Notes under the pieces: model-generated
What the model saw: only the letters and a program-made list of their open reading frames with translations
What the model was told of the DNA's origin: nothing
Databases searched by the model: none
Position numbers and translations under genes: made by a program
Shown: positions 9,002 through 17,836 of the stretch, in pieces
Numbering within the stretch: position 1 is the first letter of the stretch
Layout: every line of letters begins with the position of its first letter
Source: Micromonospora rosaria
GTDB lineage: Bacteria; Actinomycetota; Actinomycetes; Mycobacteriales; Micromonosporaceae
Assembly (NCBI RefSeq): GCF_001567585.1
Contig: NZ_LRQV01000007.1
Location: forward strand, 1 to 64,000
DNA length: 64,000 nt
Direction of reading: 5' to 3'

Positions 9002-10456
9002 ATGGGTTTTGCGCGGCCCGACGTCCGGCTCGGTGTCACCCTGCTGCTGGCCGGGGCCCTGGTGCTCGGCGGCTGCGACGCGGCACCGGAGCGGGACGCG
9101 CAGCGGTCGGCGACACCGGCCCCGTCGCGCGAGTTCGGGCCCGGTGCCCCCGGCGCCGGCGACGACTACTTCCCCACCTACGGCAACGGGGGCTACGACG
9201 TCGGGAAGTACACCGTGAAGGTCCGCTACGACCCGGCGACCGACCAGCTCAGCGGCGTCACCACCGTGCAGGCCACGGCCACCGCCAACCTCTCGTCGTT
9301 CAATCTGGACCTGGCCGGCCTGACCGTCCGGACGGTCACCGTGGACGGTGCCGAGGCCAAACACCGCCACACCGACGGCGAACTGACGGTCACCCCCGCC
9401 ACCGGGCTGGCCGACGGCAACGGCTTCGTCGCCGAGATCACGTACGCCGGGAAGCCGGAGCCGACCGGCACCGAGATCCTCGGCGAGGGCGGGTGGCTGC
9501 ACACCGCCGACGGGGCCATCGCGCTCGGCCAGCCGGAGTCGGCCAGCACCTGGTTCCCGGTCAACGACCACCCCTCTGACAAGGCGACGTACGACTTCGA
9601 GATCACCGTGCCGGAGGGGCTGACCGCGGTCAGCAACGGGGTGCCGCAGGGCAGCGGCAGCGCCGACGGCTGGACCACCTGGAAGTGGGCCGAGCGGGTG
9701 CCGATGGCCAGCTACCTGAGCACCGTGGTGATCGGCAGGTTCCGGGTGAGCACCGGTGAACACAAGGGCCGGCCGGTGTACCACGCGATCAGCACCGACC
9801 TGCCGAAGGGACCGGCCGACGAGTCGATCGCCGCCACCGTCCGGGTCGCCGACTACCTGGAGACCGTCTTCGGTCCGTACCCCGTCGAGGCGTACGGCGG
9901 GGTGGCCATCGCCGACGACCGCATCCGGTACGCGCTGGAGACGCAGAGCCGCCCGGTGTACGGGGCGAGCTTCTTCAGCAGCGGGGTGAACACCGAGGTC
10001 GTCGCGCACGAACTGGCCCACCAGTGGTTCGGCAACAGCGTGGCGCTGACGACGTGGGAGGACATCTGGCTCAACGAGGGCTTCGCCACGTACGCCGAGT
10101 GGCTCTGGAACGAGCACGACGGCGGGCCCAGCGTCCAGCAGGCGTTCGACACCCACTACGCCGGGGTGGCCGCCGAGGTCTGGCGGACGCCGCCGGGGCG
10201 GCCGGGCCCGCAGAACCTGTTCAGCACGTCGGTGTACCAGCGGGGCGGGATGACCGTGCACGCGCTGCGGCTGGCCGTCGGCGACGAGGCGTTCTTCCGG
10301 ATCCTCAAGGCGTGGCCGGAGCAGAAGCGCGACGCCAACGGCACCACCGCGGACTTCGTGGCGCTGGCCGAGAAGACCTCCGGCAAGCAGCTCAACGCCC
10401 TCTTCGACGCCTGGCTCTACGGCACCGACAAGCCCCCCACCCCCCGACGCCTGTAA
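9002..10456 (+). CDS. M1 family metallopeptidase (aminopeptidase) lipoprotein
   Basis: A 484-residue zinc aminopeptidase of the M1 (gluzincin) family. It begins with a lipoprotein signal whose lipobox LVLGGC places the lipidated residue at Cys25, so it should be anchored on the outer face of the membrane. The N-terminal beta domain ends near residue 230; the zinc motif HELAHQW is at 336-342, with the third ligand Glu in WLNEGFATYAEW. It lacks the long C-terminal helical domain of PepN, as many short bacterial M1 enzymes do. The ATG at 9002 has GGGAGGA upstream. The TAA stop lies inside the first base triplet of a dispersed repeat element. Confidence 0.92.
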   Translation: MGFARPDVRLGVTLLLAGALVLGGCDAAPERDAQRSATPAPSREFGPGAPGAGDDYFPTYGNGGYDVGKYTVKVRYDPATDQLSGVTTVQATATANLSSFNLDLAGLTVRTVTVDGAEAKHRHTDGELTVTPATGLADGNGFVAEITYAGKPEPTGTEILGEGGWLHTADGAIALGQPESASTWFPVNDHPSDKATYDFEITVPEGLTAVSNGVPQGSGSADGWTTWKWAERVPMASYLSTVVIGRFRVSTGEHKGRPVYHAISTDLPKGPADESIAATVRVADYLETVFGPYPVEAYGGVAIADDRIRYALETQSRPVYGASFFSSGVNTEVVAHELAHQWFGNSVALTTWEDIWLNEGFATYAEWLWNEHDGGPSVQQAFDTHYAGVAAEVWRTPPGRPGPQNLFSTSVYQRGGMTVHALRLAVGDEAFFRILKAWPEQKRDANGTTADFVALAEKTSGKQLNALFDAWLYGTDKPPTPRRL

Positions 10457-10506
10457 GGAAGGGCCCCCTCTTAACGCATACGGTAGAGAAGGGCTCCCTT
10501 CTCACC
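10454..10506 (+). repeat. dispersed 54-bp palindromic element, copy 1
   Basis: It begins TAAGGAAGGGCCCCC, has the centre TTAACGCatacgGTAGAG and ends AAGGGctcccTTCTCACC. The two GGGCCC-rich halves can pair as an imperfect hairpin. Its first three bases are the stop codon of the M1 aminopeptidase. Five more copies occur in this window. Confidence 0.85.
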
Positions 10507-10542
10507 GGCGACGAGCGCGCCCCGCGGGGCGCGCTCGTCGCC
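10507..10542. terminator. bidirectional terminator, M1 peptidase / LytR
   Basis: A 36-bp perfect palindrome with 17-bp arms (ggcgacgagcgcgcccc), abutting repeat copy 1, three bases from the convergent LytR stop. Confidence 0.8.
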
Positions 10543-10545
10543 GAG

Positions 10546-11688
10546 TCAGGGGTCGACGCGGAGTTTGGGGTGGTCGGCGAGCCACGCCTCGGCCCGGCCG
10601 GCGCGCAGCTCCGTGACGAACCGCCGGCCCACGGAGGTGAGCTGCTCGCCCCGGTACCCGCGGCCCCGGCCCACCGAGGCGCCGGGCAGGCCGACCAGGG
10701 TCAGGTCCGTCACCCGCAGGCCCCCGAGGGCGTACGCGACGTCGACGATCCGGGGGCCGCCCGAGTAGACGAGCATCTCGCCGAGGGCGGCGACGACCTG
10801 CTGCACCCGCTCCGGCTGGCGGGCCAGGTCCCGGTCGAGGATCTTGCCGACCAGCGCCCGGACGAGTTGCTGCTGGTGGCGCTGCCGGGTGTAGTCGCCA
10901 CCGCGCAGGTACCGCTGCCGGGCGTAGTCGAGCGCCTGCCAGCCGGTGAAGTGCCGGCGTCCCTTCTCGTACACCATCTGCGGCCCGACGTACCCGCCCG
11001 GCCCGGGGTCACGGTGGCTGCCGTCCGGGCGTCGGTGCAGCGAGGCGGTCCGCTGGTCGACGTGCAGGTCGACCCCGCCGACGGCGTCCACCAGCTCGTC
11101 GAACCCGCCGAAGGTGAGCACCGCCCCGGCGTCGATCGGCAGGCCGGTGTAGTCGGTCACGGTCCGGCGCAGCAACTCGTACCCCTGGGCGGTGCTGGGC
11201 TGCTCGCGCCGCCCCGGTACCCGGCTGCCGTAGCTCATCGCGTGGGTCAGTTTCGTGTGCCCGCCCCGGTACCCGGCCGCCGGGTAGGCCGGGATGTCGA
11301 CCAGCAGGTCGCGGGGGAGGGAGAACAGGTACGCCCGGTCCAGTGCCCGGGTGACGTGCAGGATCAGCACCGCGTCGGCGTGCGGCTCCCAGCCCGGCAC
11401 GCTGACCCGGGTGTCCACCCCGACGAGCAGGAAGGTCAGCGGCCCGGTGAGGGTGGCCACCGGTGGCGGGGTGGGACCGGGCGTGACCACCGGGGCGGCC
11501 GGGACGCTGGCGGTCGGGGTGGCCGACGGCGGGGCGCTCACCCCGCTTCCCGGCCCGGCGAGCCGCGCGGTGACCACCGTCCCCGTCGCGAGCAGCGCCA
11601 CCACGGCCAGCGCCGAGACGCCCACCAGCCATCGCCGGCGGGCCGACCACTCCGTGTCGACCACCTCGACCCCTTCCCCCGTACGCAT
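10546..11688 (-). CDS. LytR-CpsA-Psr (LCP) family protein
   Basis: A 380-residue membrane-anchored LCP protein. A short cytoplasmic start, one transmembrane helix (about 20-42) and a Pro/Thr/Ala-rich linker lead into an extracellular LCP domain with LLVGVDTR, LFSLPRDLLVDIP, HTKLTHAMSYG and FTGWQALDYARQRY. The conserved Arg and Asp residues that bind the polyprenyl phosphate are present. LCP enzymes transfer glycopolymers from lipid carriers to peptidoglycan. The ATG at 11688 is chosen because the open frame upstream of it is made of repeat copy 2; its ribosome site is weak. It is convergent with the M1 gene and divergent from guaA. Confidence 0.9.
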   Translation of the reverse strand: MRTGEGVEVVDTEWSARRRWLVGVSALAVVALLATGTVVTARLAGPGSGVSAPPSATPTASVPAAPVVTPGPTPPPVATLTGPLTFLLVGVDTRVSVPGWEPHADAVLILHVTRALDRAYLFSLPRDLLVDIPAYPAAGYRGGHTKLTHAMSYGSRVPGRREQPSTAQGYELLRRTVTDYTGLPIDAGAVLTFGGFDELVDAVGGVDLHVDQRTASLHRRPDGSHRDPGPGGYVGPQMVYEKGRRHFTGWQALDYARQRYLRGGDYTRQRHQQQLVRALVGKILDRDLARQPERVQQVVAALGEMLVYSGGPRIVDVAYALGGLRVTDLTLVGLPGASVGRGRGYRGEQLTSVGRRFVTELRAGRAEAWLADHPKLRVDP

Positions 11689-11715
11689 CGATGATCCCGC
11701 CTGCCCCCGTACCCG

Positions 11716-11770
11716 TGAAAGGAGGGGCCCCTTGTTAACGCCTGGAGTAGAGAAAGGTTCCCCTCTCACC
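11716..11770 (+). repeat. dispersed 54-bp palindromic element, copy 2
   Basis: Reads AAAGGAGGGGCCCCTTGTTAACGC, then GTAGAG, then a second arm ending TCTCACC. It is the only copy in a divergent space (LytR and guaA starts), so here it may lie in a promoter or leader rather than at a gene end. Confidence 0.85.
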
Positions 11771-11820
11771 GGGGCGCGCCGGGTACGCCACCCGCGCCCG
11801 GCCGCCGGCGTGACTGTGGG

Positions 11821-11826
11821 TAGGCT
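11821..11826 (+). promoter_or_regulatory. guaA: -10 box for guaA
   Basis: TAGGCT lies eight bases before the guaA ATG, leaving no room for a ribosome binding site. guaA is probably leaderless or nearly so. No -35 element is evident. Confidence 0.55.
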
Positions 11827-11834
11827 TTCTGCAC

Positions 11835-13388
<1,554 letters not shown>

Positions 13389-13413
13389 CGCCGGCCGTCC
13401 GGCTCAGCCGGCG
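13389..13413. terminator. possible terminator, guaA / PspC gene
   Basis: A 7-bp stem (cgccggc / gccggcg) around an 11-nt loop begins right after the guaA stop and contains the stop codon of the convergent PspC gene. It is short compared with other hairpins in this window. Confidence 0.4.
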
Positions 13414-14120
13414 ACCGGCCCCGCCGCCCCCCGCTCCCCGCCGGGCGCGCCCGGCCCCGCCGAATCCGGCCCGACCTGCGCAGCGGGTCCGGTCGGCTCG
13501 ACCTGCGGAACGAAAACGGTCGGCTCGACCTGCGGAACGGGTGCGGTCGGCTCGACCTGCGGATCCGGCCCGGTCGGCTCGACCGGCGAATCCGGCCCGG
13601 CCGGCCCAGCGGGTGCGGTCGCCCCAGCGTGCGGGATCGGCTCGGGCTGCGGGGCCGGCGCTGCCGGCTCGGGCTGCGGGGCCGGCGTGGGCTGCGAGAT
13701 GGGTGCGGTCGGCCCGGCGTGCGGGATCGGTGCGGTCGGCTCGGCCGGTGGGACCGCTCCGCCGGGCTGGCTCGGCGTGGTCGGGCCGGCCGGCGGGGTG
13801 GGCCCGGTGGACAGGTTCGTCGGCCAGGCCGGGTGGGGCGAGGCCGGGGGGTACCCCGAGGGGTGCTGTCCCGGGTGCGGTGGATGCGGCCAGGCCGGGG
13901 CGCCGGCCGGTTCCTCGGGCATGAGGAACCAGAGCACCGGGTACGCGAGGGCGGCGAGACCGCCGGTGAGGATCGTCGCCACGGCGAAGACCACCCGGAC
14001 CAGCGTCGGGTCCACGGCGAAGTAGCGGCCGAGGCCGCTGGCCACCCCGGCGACCATCCGGTCGGTGGTCGGGCGGCGGAGTTGCTTGTACGGGGCCTGA
14101 GAGGGGTACGGGGACGTCAT
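13404..14120 (-). CDS. PspC domain protein with proline-rich repeat tail
   Basis: A 238-residue protein. Residues ~8-75 are a PspC domain (LRRPTTDRMVAGVASGLGRYF, then the transmembrane segment ILTGGLAALAYPVLWFLMP), as in phage-shock / envelope-stress proteins. The remaining ~150 residues are a low-complexity, Pro/Ala/Gly/Val-rich tail with 9-residue repeats of the type VEPTxxxPQ. PspC domains sense or buffer membrane stress; the tail may reach the cytoplasm or the wall. The ATG at 14120 has GGAGAC only two bases away, a close but usable ribosome site. Two more PspC proteins are encoded at 19729-23271. Confidence 0.8.
   Translation of the reverse strand: MTSPYPSQAPYKQLRRPTTDRMVAGVASGLGRYFAVDPTLVRVVFAVATILTGGLAALAYPVLWFLMPEEPAGAPAWPHPPHPGQHPSGYPPASPHPAWPTNLSTGPTPPAGPTTPSQPGGAVPPAEPTAPIPHAGPTAPISQPTPAPQPEPAAPAPQPEPIPHAGATAPAGPAGPDSPVEPTGPDPQVEPTAPVPQVEPTVFVPQVEPTGPAAQVGPDSAGPGAPGGERGAAGPVAG
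13491..13598. repeat. 27-bp tandem repeats inside the PspC gene
   Basis: Four units begin GGTCGGCTCGACC at 13491, 13518, 13545 and 13572 with a 27-bp period, encoding 9-residue repeats in the tail of the PspC protein. Repeat number may vary between strains. Confidence 0.8.
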
Positions 14121-14314
14121 GTCTCCACGGTGCGCGGACCGGGGCCGGTCCGGCCTCGGTGACCGCCCGGATTCCGACCCTGACCCGACCCGGACGCCTC
14201 GCCCCGACCCGGACACCTCGGCGCTTACCCTGAATGATCTCGCCTGCCGAGCCTTGAGTCAGGAATCCGACTCTTTTCCGCCGCAGTAACGCCATCCGGG
14301 GAGAATTTCCCCCC

Positions 14315-15262
14315 GTGACCACCATGCTGGAGCCGCTTCGCAGGATCGCGGCATACGCAGTTTGTGCTGATTCAGTCGGCCGGGTGTTGCTGGTCCGCGC
14401 ATCGGAGCGCTCCGGCACCCCCGGCACGTGGTCGTTGCCCGGCGGCGCCGTCGACCACGGCGAGGACCCCAACCACACCGTCGTCCGCGAGACGGCGGCG
14501 GAGACCGGCCTCTCGGTGGCCGTCTCCGGACTGGCCGACGTGCTGGCCGACATGCGGGCCCTGGCCGAGCGCGGGATCACCATCCACACCGACCGGCTCA
14601 TCTACCGGGTCTCGGTACGCGGCGGCACGCTCACCGACCGGGTGGACCGGCCGACCGACCTGGCCCGCTGGTACACCCTCGACGAGGCGCGTGCCCTGCC
14701 GCTGCGCTCGTTCACCGCCCGGGCCCTCGGGCTGCCCACCTCCTCGGCCGACGTGGTGCCCGACGAGGCCCCCGAGTTCCCCTCCTTCTACGCCGTTCCC
14801 GGCCCGGACGGGCTGCACCGGGCGCAGCGCTTCGCCGCGTACGCGGTGGCCACCGATCCGGAGGGCCGGGTGCTGCTCACCCGGGTCTCCGACGGCTACC
14901 CCGGCGCGGGCTGCTGGCATCTGCCCGGCGGCGGTACCGACTACGGCGAGCAGCCGGGTGCCGCCCTGATCCGGGAACTGGTCGAGGAGACCGGACAGAC
15001 CGGGCGCCTGGTCGAACTGCTCGGCGTGGCCAGCCACCGGGACGCCGCCTCGCTCGGCCCGGAGGGGTACCCGATCGACTGGCACGGTGTCCGGGCCTTC
15101 TACCGGGTGATGGTCGACCAGCCGGCCCCGCCCACCGTCGCCGACGTCGGCGGCTCCACCTGTGAGGCACGCTGGTTCGCCCGCGAGGAGTTGGGCGCCC
15201 TGCCGACCGACCGGCTCACCGAGGTCACCGCCGAGGCGGTGCAGGCGGCCCACCTCGCCTGA
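14315..15262 (+). CDS. protein with two Nudix domains (first of a pair)
   Basis: A 315-residue protein with two Nudix hydrolase domains. The first (about 5-140) has a slightly altered Nudix box, GGAVDHGEDPNHTVVRETAAET, where the first residue of the EE pair is Ala. The second (about 165-315) has the complete box ending RELVEETG and should bind Mg and cleave a nucleoside-diphosphate-linked substrate. Each domain starts with RxAAYAV, so the protein arose by internal duplication. Start GTG at 14315 has GGGGAGA upstream, inside an inverted repeat gggga-gaatt-tcccc (14298-14312) that could hide the ribosome site. GAGTC-N8-GACTC lies at 14255-14272. Substrate unknown. Confidence 0.85.
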   Translation: MTTMLEPLRRIAAYAVCADSVGRVLLVRASERSGTPGTWSLPGGAVDHGEDPNHTVVRETAAETGLSVAVSGLADVLADMRALAERGITIHTDRLIYRVSVRGGTLTDRVDRPTDLARWYTLDEARALPLRSFTARALGLPTSSADVVPDEAPEFPSFYAVPGPDGLHRAQRFAAYAVATDPEGRVLLTRVSDGYPGAGCWHLPGGGTDYGEQPGAALIRELVEETGQTGRLVELLGVASHRDAASLGPEGYPIDWHGVRAFYRVMVDQPAPPTVADVGGSTCEARWFAREELGALPTDRLTEVTAEAVQAAHLA

Positions 15263-15392
15263 CCCTGGCCTCCCTCCCCGCCCGTCCCCACCCTCCCCGC
15301 TCGTCGGGCAGGGGGCCGACCGGCCGGCGTACCAGCCCGACTCTGGTTAGCCTCATGATCGACGAGGCGGGACGGGCGGGGAGGGTCACATC

Positions 15393-16421
15393 GTGGTTAC
15401 GCGGCGGCGAATCGGGGCGTACGGACTGTGTCGGGACGGTGACCGGGTGCTCCTGGTGCGTGGGTCGGCGCGGTCGGCCCTCCCCGGTGCCTGGCAGCTT
15501 CCCGGCGGCGGGCTGCGGCACGCCGAGCACCCGGCGCACGCGATGGCGCGCAGGTTCGCCGCCGAGACCGGGCTCGCCGTCGAGCCGACCGGCCTGCGGG
15601 CCGCCGTCGCGGACGTGTCGCACCTGGCCGGTGACACCCTGCACACCGACCGGCTGGTCTTCGACGTCGCGGTCCGTTCCGGTGCGCTCCGGGCCGAGGC
15701 GGACGGCGGCACCGACGAGGTGGCCTGGCTGAGCCTGGCCGAGGCGGCCCGACTGCCGCTGACGCCCTTCACCGCCGAGGCGCTCGGGCTGCCGGTCACG
15801 CCGCCGCCCGCCACGGTGCCGGCACCCCCGGCGGGCGGCCCGCCCGACGCCGGGCCGGCACCGGCCGCGACCGGAGCGTCACCGCGTGCGGCTGAGACGT
15901 TGCCCACCGGGGCCGGGGTGACCCCCGGCGTGGCCGGGGTGCCGGGTGGCGGCGCGACGCCGGCGGGTGGCCCGGCGTCGGCCGACCGGGGACAGCGGTT
16001 CGCGGCGTACGGGCTGGTCACCGACCCGGCCGGGCGGCTGCTGCTCACCCGGATCGCCGAGGGGTACCCCGGGGGCGGGCGGTGGCACCTGCCCGGCGGC
16101 GGGACCGACCCTGGTGAACAGCCGGTCGCCGGCCTGCTGCGGGAACTGGTCGAGGAGACCGGACAACTCGGTCGGGTGGTGGACCTGCTGGGCGTGGACA
16201 ACCTGCACAACCCGGCGGCGCTGGGCCCGGAGGGGCGACCGATGGACTGGCACAACGTCCGGGTGGTCTACCGGGTGCTGGTGGACGTGGCGACGGAGGC
16301 GGTGGTGACCGAGGCGGCGGGCGGCTCCACCGCCCAGGCCGCCTGGTTCGCGCCCGACCGGGTCGCCGAGCTGCCATTGACCGAGGTCGCGGCCGACATG
16401 ACCGGACGGTACCGGGCATAG
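15393..16421 (+). CDS. protein with two Nudix domains (second of a pair)
   Basis: A 342-residue paralogue of the preceding gene. The first Nudix domain has a clearly degenerate box (GGGLRHAEHP...ARRFAAETG, Arg replacing the key Glu), so it is probably inactive. A Pro/Gly/Ala-rich linker of about 70 residues separates it from a second domain with the full box (GGGTDPGEQP...RELVEETG). The GTG at 15393 has GGAGGG seven bases upstream. TAGCCT at 15348-15353 could be its own -10 box. The pair lies in tandem, 130 bp apart. Only the second domain is likely to hydrolyse substrate; the first may bind it or mediate dimerisation. Confidence 0.85.
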   Translation: MVTRRRIGAYGLCRDGDRVLLVRGSARSALPGAWQLPGGGLRHAEHPAHAMARRFAAETGLAVEPTGLRAAVADVSHLAGDTLHTDRLVFDVAVRSGALRAEADGGTDEVAWLSLAEAARLPLTPFTAEALGLPVTPPPATVPAPPAGGPPDAGPAPAATGASPRAAETLPTGAGVTPGVAGVPGGGATPAGGPASADRGQRFAAYGLVTDPAGRLLLTRIAEGYPGGGRWHLPGGGTDPGEQPVAGLLRELVEETGQLGRVVDLLGVDNLHNPAALGPEGRPMDWHNVRVVYRVLVDVATEAVVTEAAGGSTAQAAWFAPDRVAELPLTEVAADMTGRYRA

Positions 16422-16750
16422 CGCACACCCGACAGGCCGCTCCGGTCCGACTCCGGTAGAGTCGGTAGGTGAAGTTGGTGCGCGAAGTGGGTGTTAGCGC
16501 GCCAATGAGCGGTTGATATGGGAAGAGGCGCAGTCGTCACAGATGACGGCAAGGGCCGTAGCTGGGAACAAGAGGGCGGTTTGCGCGGTTCACGGGAGAT
16601 ATAAGGACCGCCGGCAGCTATCGCCAAGCCCCGTTCCCCTGTGCAATTGTGTACTCCGCGAAAACGGCTGCCGGGCCAGAAGCGGCCCGGCACGAGAGAG
16701 CCGGGCCCCCGCCCCAGGCGGCGGTGAGCTGATCCGGTGATGGAGGAACC
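16422..16750 (+). promoter_or_regulatory. structured leader region of pssA
   Basis: 329 bp with no credible gene. Seen in order: hairpin ccgactc-cggta-gagtcgg (16447-16465) containing TAGAGT (16457-16462), a possible -10 box; a direct repeat gaagtKggtg at 16471-16480 and 16484-16493; hairpin TTGGTGCGC / GCGCGCCAA (16475-16505); and gccgggcc-agaagc-ggcccggc (16670-16691). If TAGAGT is the promoter, pssA has a leader of about 280 nt. The AT content is higher than in flanking genes. I do not recognise a riboswitch class. Confidence 0.45.
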
Positions 16751-17746
16751 GTGCCGAGAGCCCCATGGCGCCGGCGTCGTACGACTGACAGTCCGCGCCC
16801 CGCAGGGCGTCGCTGGGCGGGCCGGTTGCGCCGCAGCAGCACGTTCGCCCGCCAGGTGCTGCTGGTCCGGGTGGGTCGCCAGAACGGCACCGACCTGTCG
16901 CCCGCCACCGACGTGGTGCCCGAGCCCCGGCACGCCGACCGGCCGCTGCGCCGGTACCGCCTGGGTCGGCCCGGCGTCGCCGAGGTGGCGGCCGTCGCGC
17001 CGGTCAGCCCGGCGCTCGCGCCCAGTCTGCCGGCCGAGGAGTCCCCGGTCGGGGCCGTGCCGCTGCTCCCCGGTGAGCGCACGGTCCAGCGGCGGATGAA
17101 GTTCGCGCTGGTCAACGCCTGCACCCTGGCCAGCCTGGTGCTCGGCATCAACGCCATCTTCGTCGCCATGCACGGCGAGGTGCGGATCGCCGCGCTGCTG
17201 CTGATCGCCTGCGTGGCGTTCGACGGGCTCGACGGACTGCTCGCCCGCCGGCTCGGCGTGGCCAGCCCGTTCGGCGCGCAGATGGACTCGCTGGCCGACA
17301 TGTGCTCGTTCGGCCTCGCCGCCCCGGTCGTGGTCTACGCCTCGCTCGCCGGTGAGGCGCCGACGCCGGCCGCCGCGGTGGCCGCCGCGCTCGTCGCCGC
17401 CTGCGCGGCGATCCGGCTGGCCCGGTTCAACGTCTCGCCCAAGGACGGCCGCTTCTTCTGCGGCGTGCCCACCACGATGGCCGCCGCCGTGCTCGCCCTC
17501 GGGGTCGCCCTCGGCCTGCAACTGCCCGCCACGGTGCAGGTCGCCGGGGTGGCGCTGCTGGCCTTCACGATGGTCTCCAGCTTCCCGTACGCCAAGCTCG
17601 CCCGGCTGGTCAAGCTGCCGCCGTGGGTGTGGCTGGTGCCGGTGACCGGCGCGCTGATCGACGTCCGGCTCACCTTCGCGCTGGTCGTGGTGGGGTACCT
17701 GGTCAGCGGGCCGCTGCTCTGGCTGCACCAGCGCCGGGCCGCCTGA
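16751..17746 (+). CDS. pssA: CDP-diacylglycerol-serine O-phosphatidyltransferase
   Basis: Makes phosphatidylserine from CDP-diacylglycerol and serine in the membrane. The CDP-alcohol phosphatidyltransferase motif is complete: DGLDGLLARRLG, then GAQMDSLAD, in the order D-x2-DG-x2-AR-x8-G-x3-D-x3-D. Several transmembrane helices follow to the C-terminus. At 331 residues it has about 115 residues before the usual start region (MKFALVNACTLASL at base 17095); this basic, Pro-rich extension is supported by the GTG at 16751 with GGAGGA five bases upstream. It is convergent with psd, the next enzyme of the pathway to phosphatidylethanolamine. Confidence 0.9.
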   Translation: MPRAPWRRRRTTDSPRPAGRRWAGRLRRSSTFARQVLLVRVGRQNGTDLSPATDVVPEPRHADRPLRRYRLGRPGVAEVAAVAPVSPALAPSLPAEESPVGAVPLLPGERTVQRRMKFALVNACTLASLVLGINAIFVAMHGEVRIAALLLIACVAFDGLDGLLARRLGVASPFGAQMDSLADMCSFGLAAPVVVYASLAGEAPTPAAAVAAALVAACAAIRLARFNVSPKDGRFFCGVPTTMAAAVLALGVALGLQLPATVQVAGVALLAFTMVSSFPYAKLARLVKLPPWVWLVPVTGALIDVRLTFALVVVGYLVSGPLLWLHQRRAA

Positions 17747-17764
17747 CCCGGCCGCCGAAGCCTG

Positions 17765-17800
17765 GAAGGGGGTGCCACCCGTGCGGGTGGCACCCCCTTC
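17765..17800. terminator. bidirectional terminator, pssA / psd
   Basis: A perfect 16-bp stem (gaagggggtgccaccc) closes a gtgc loop between the convergent pssA and psd genes. Confidence 0.85.
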
Positions 17801-17836
17801 GTCGTCGTACGGACCCGCCACCGGCGGGCGTCGCCG

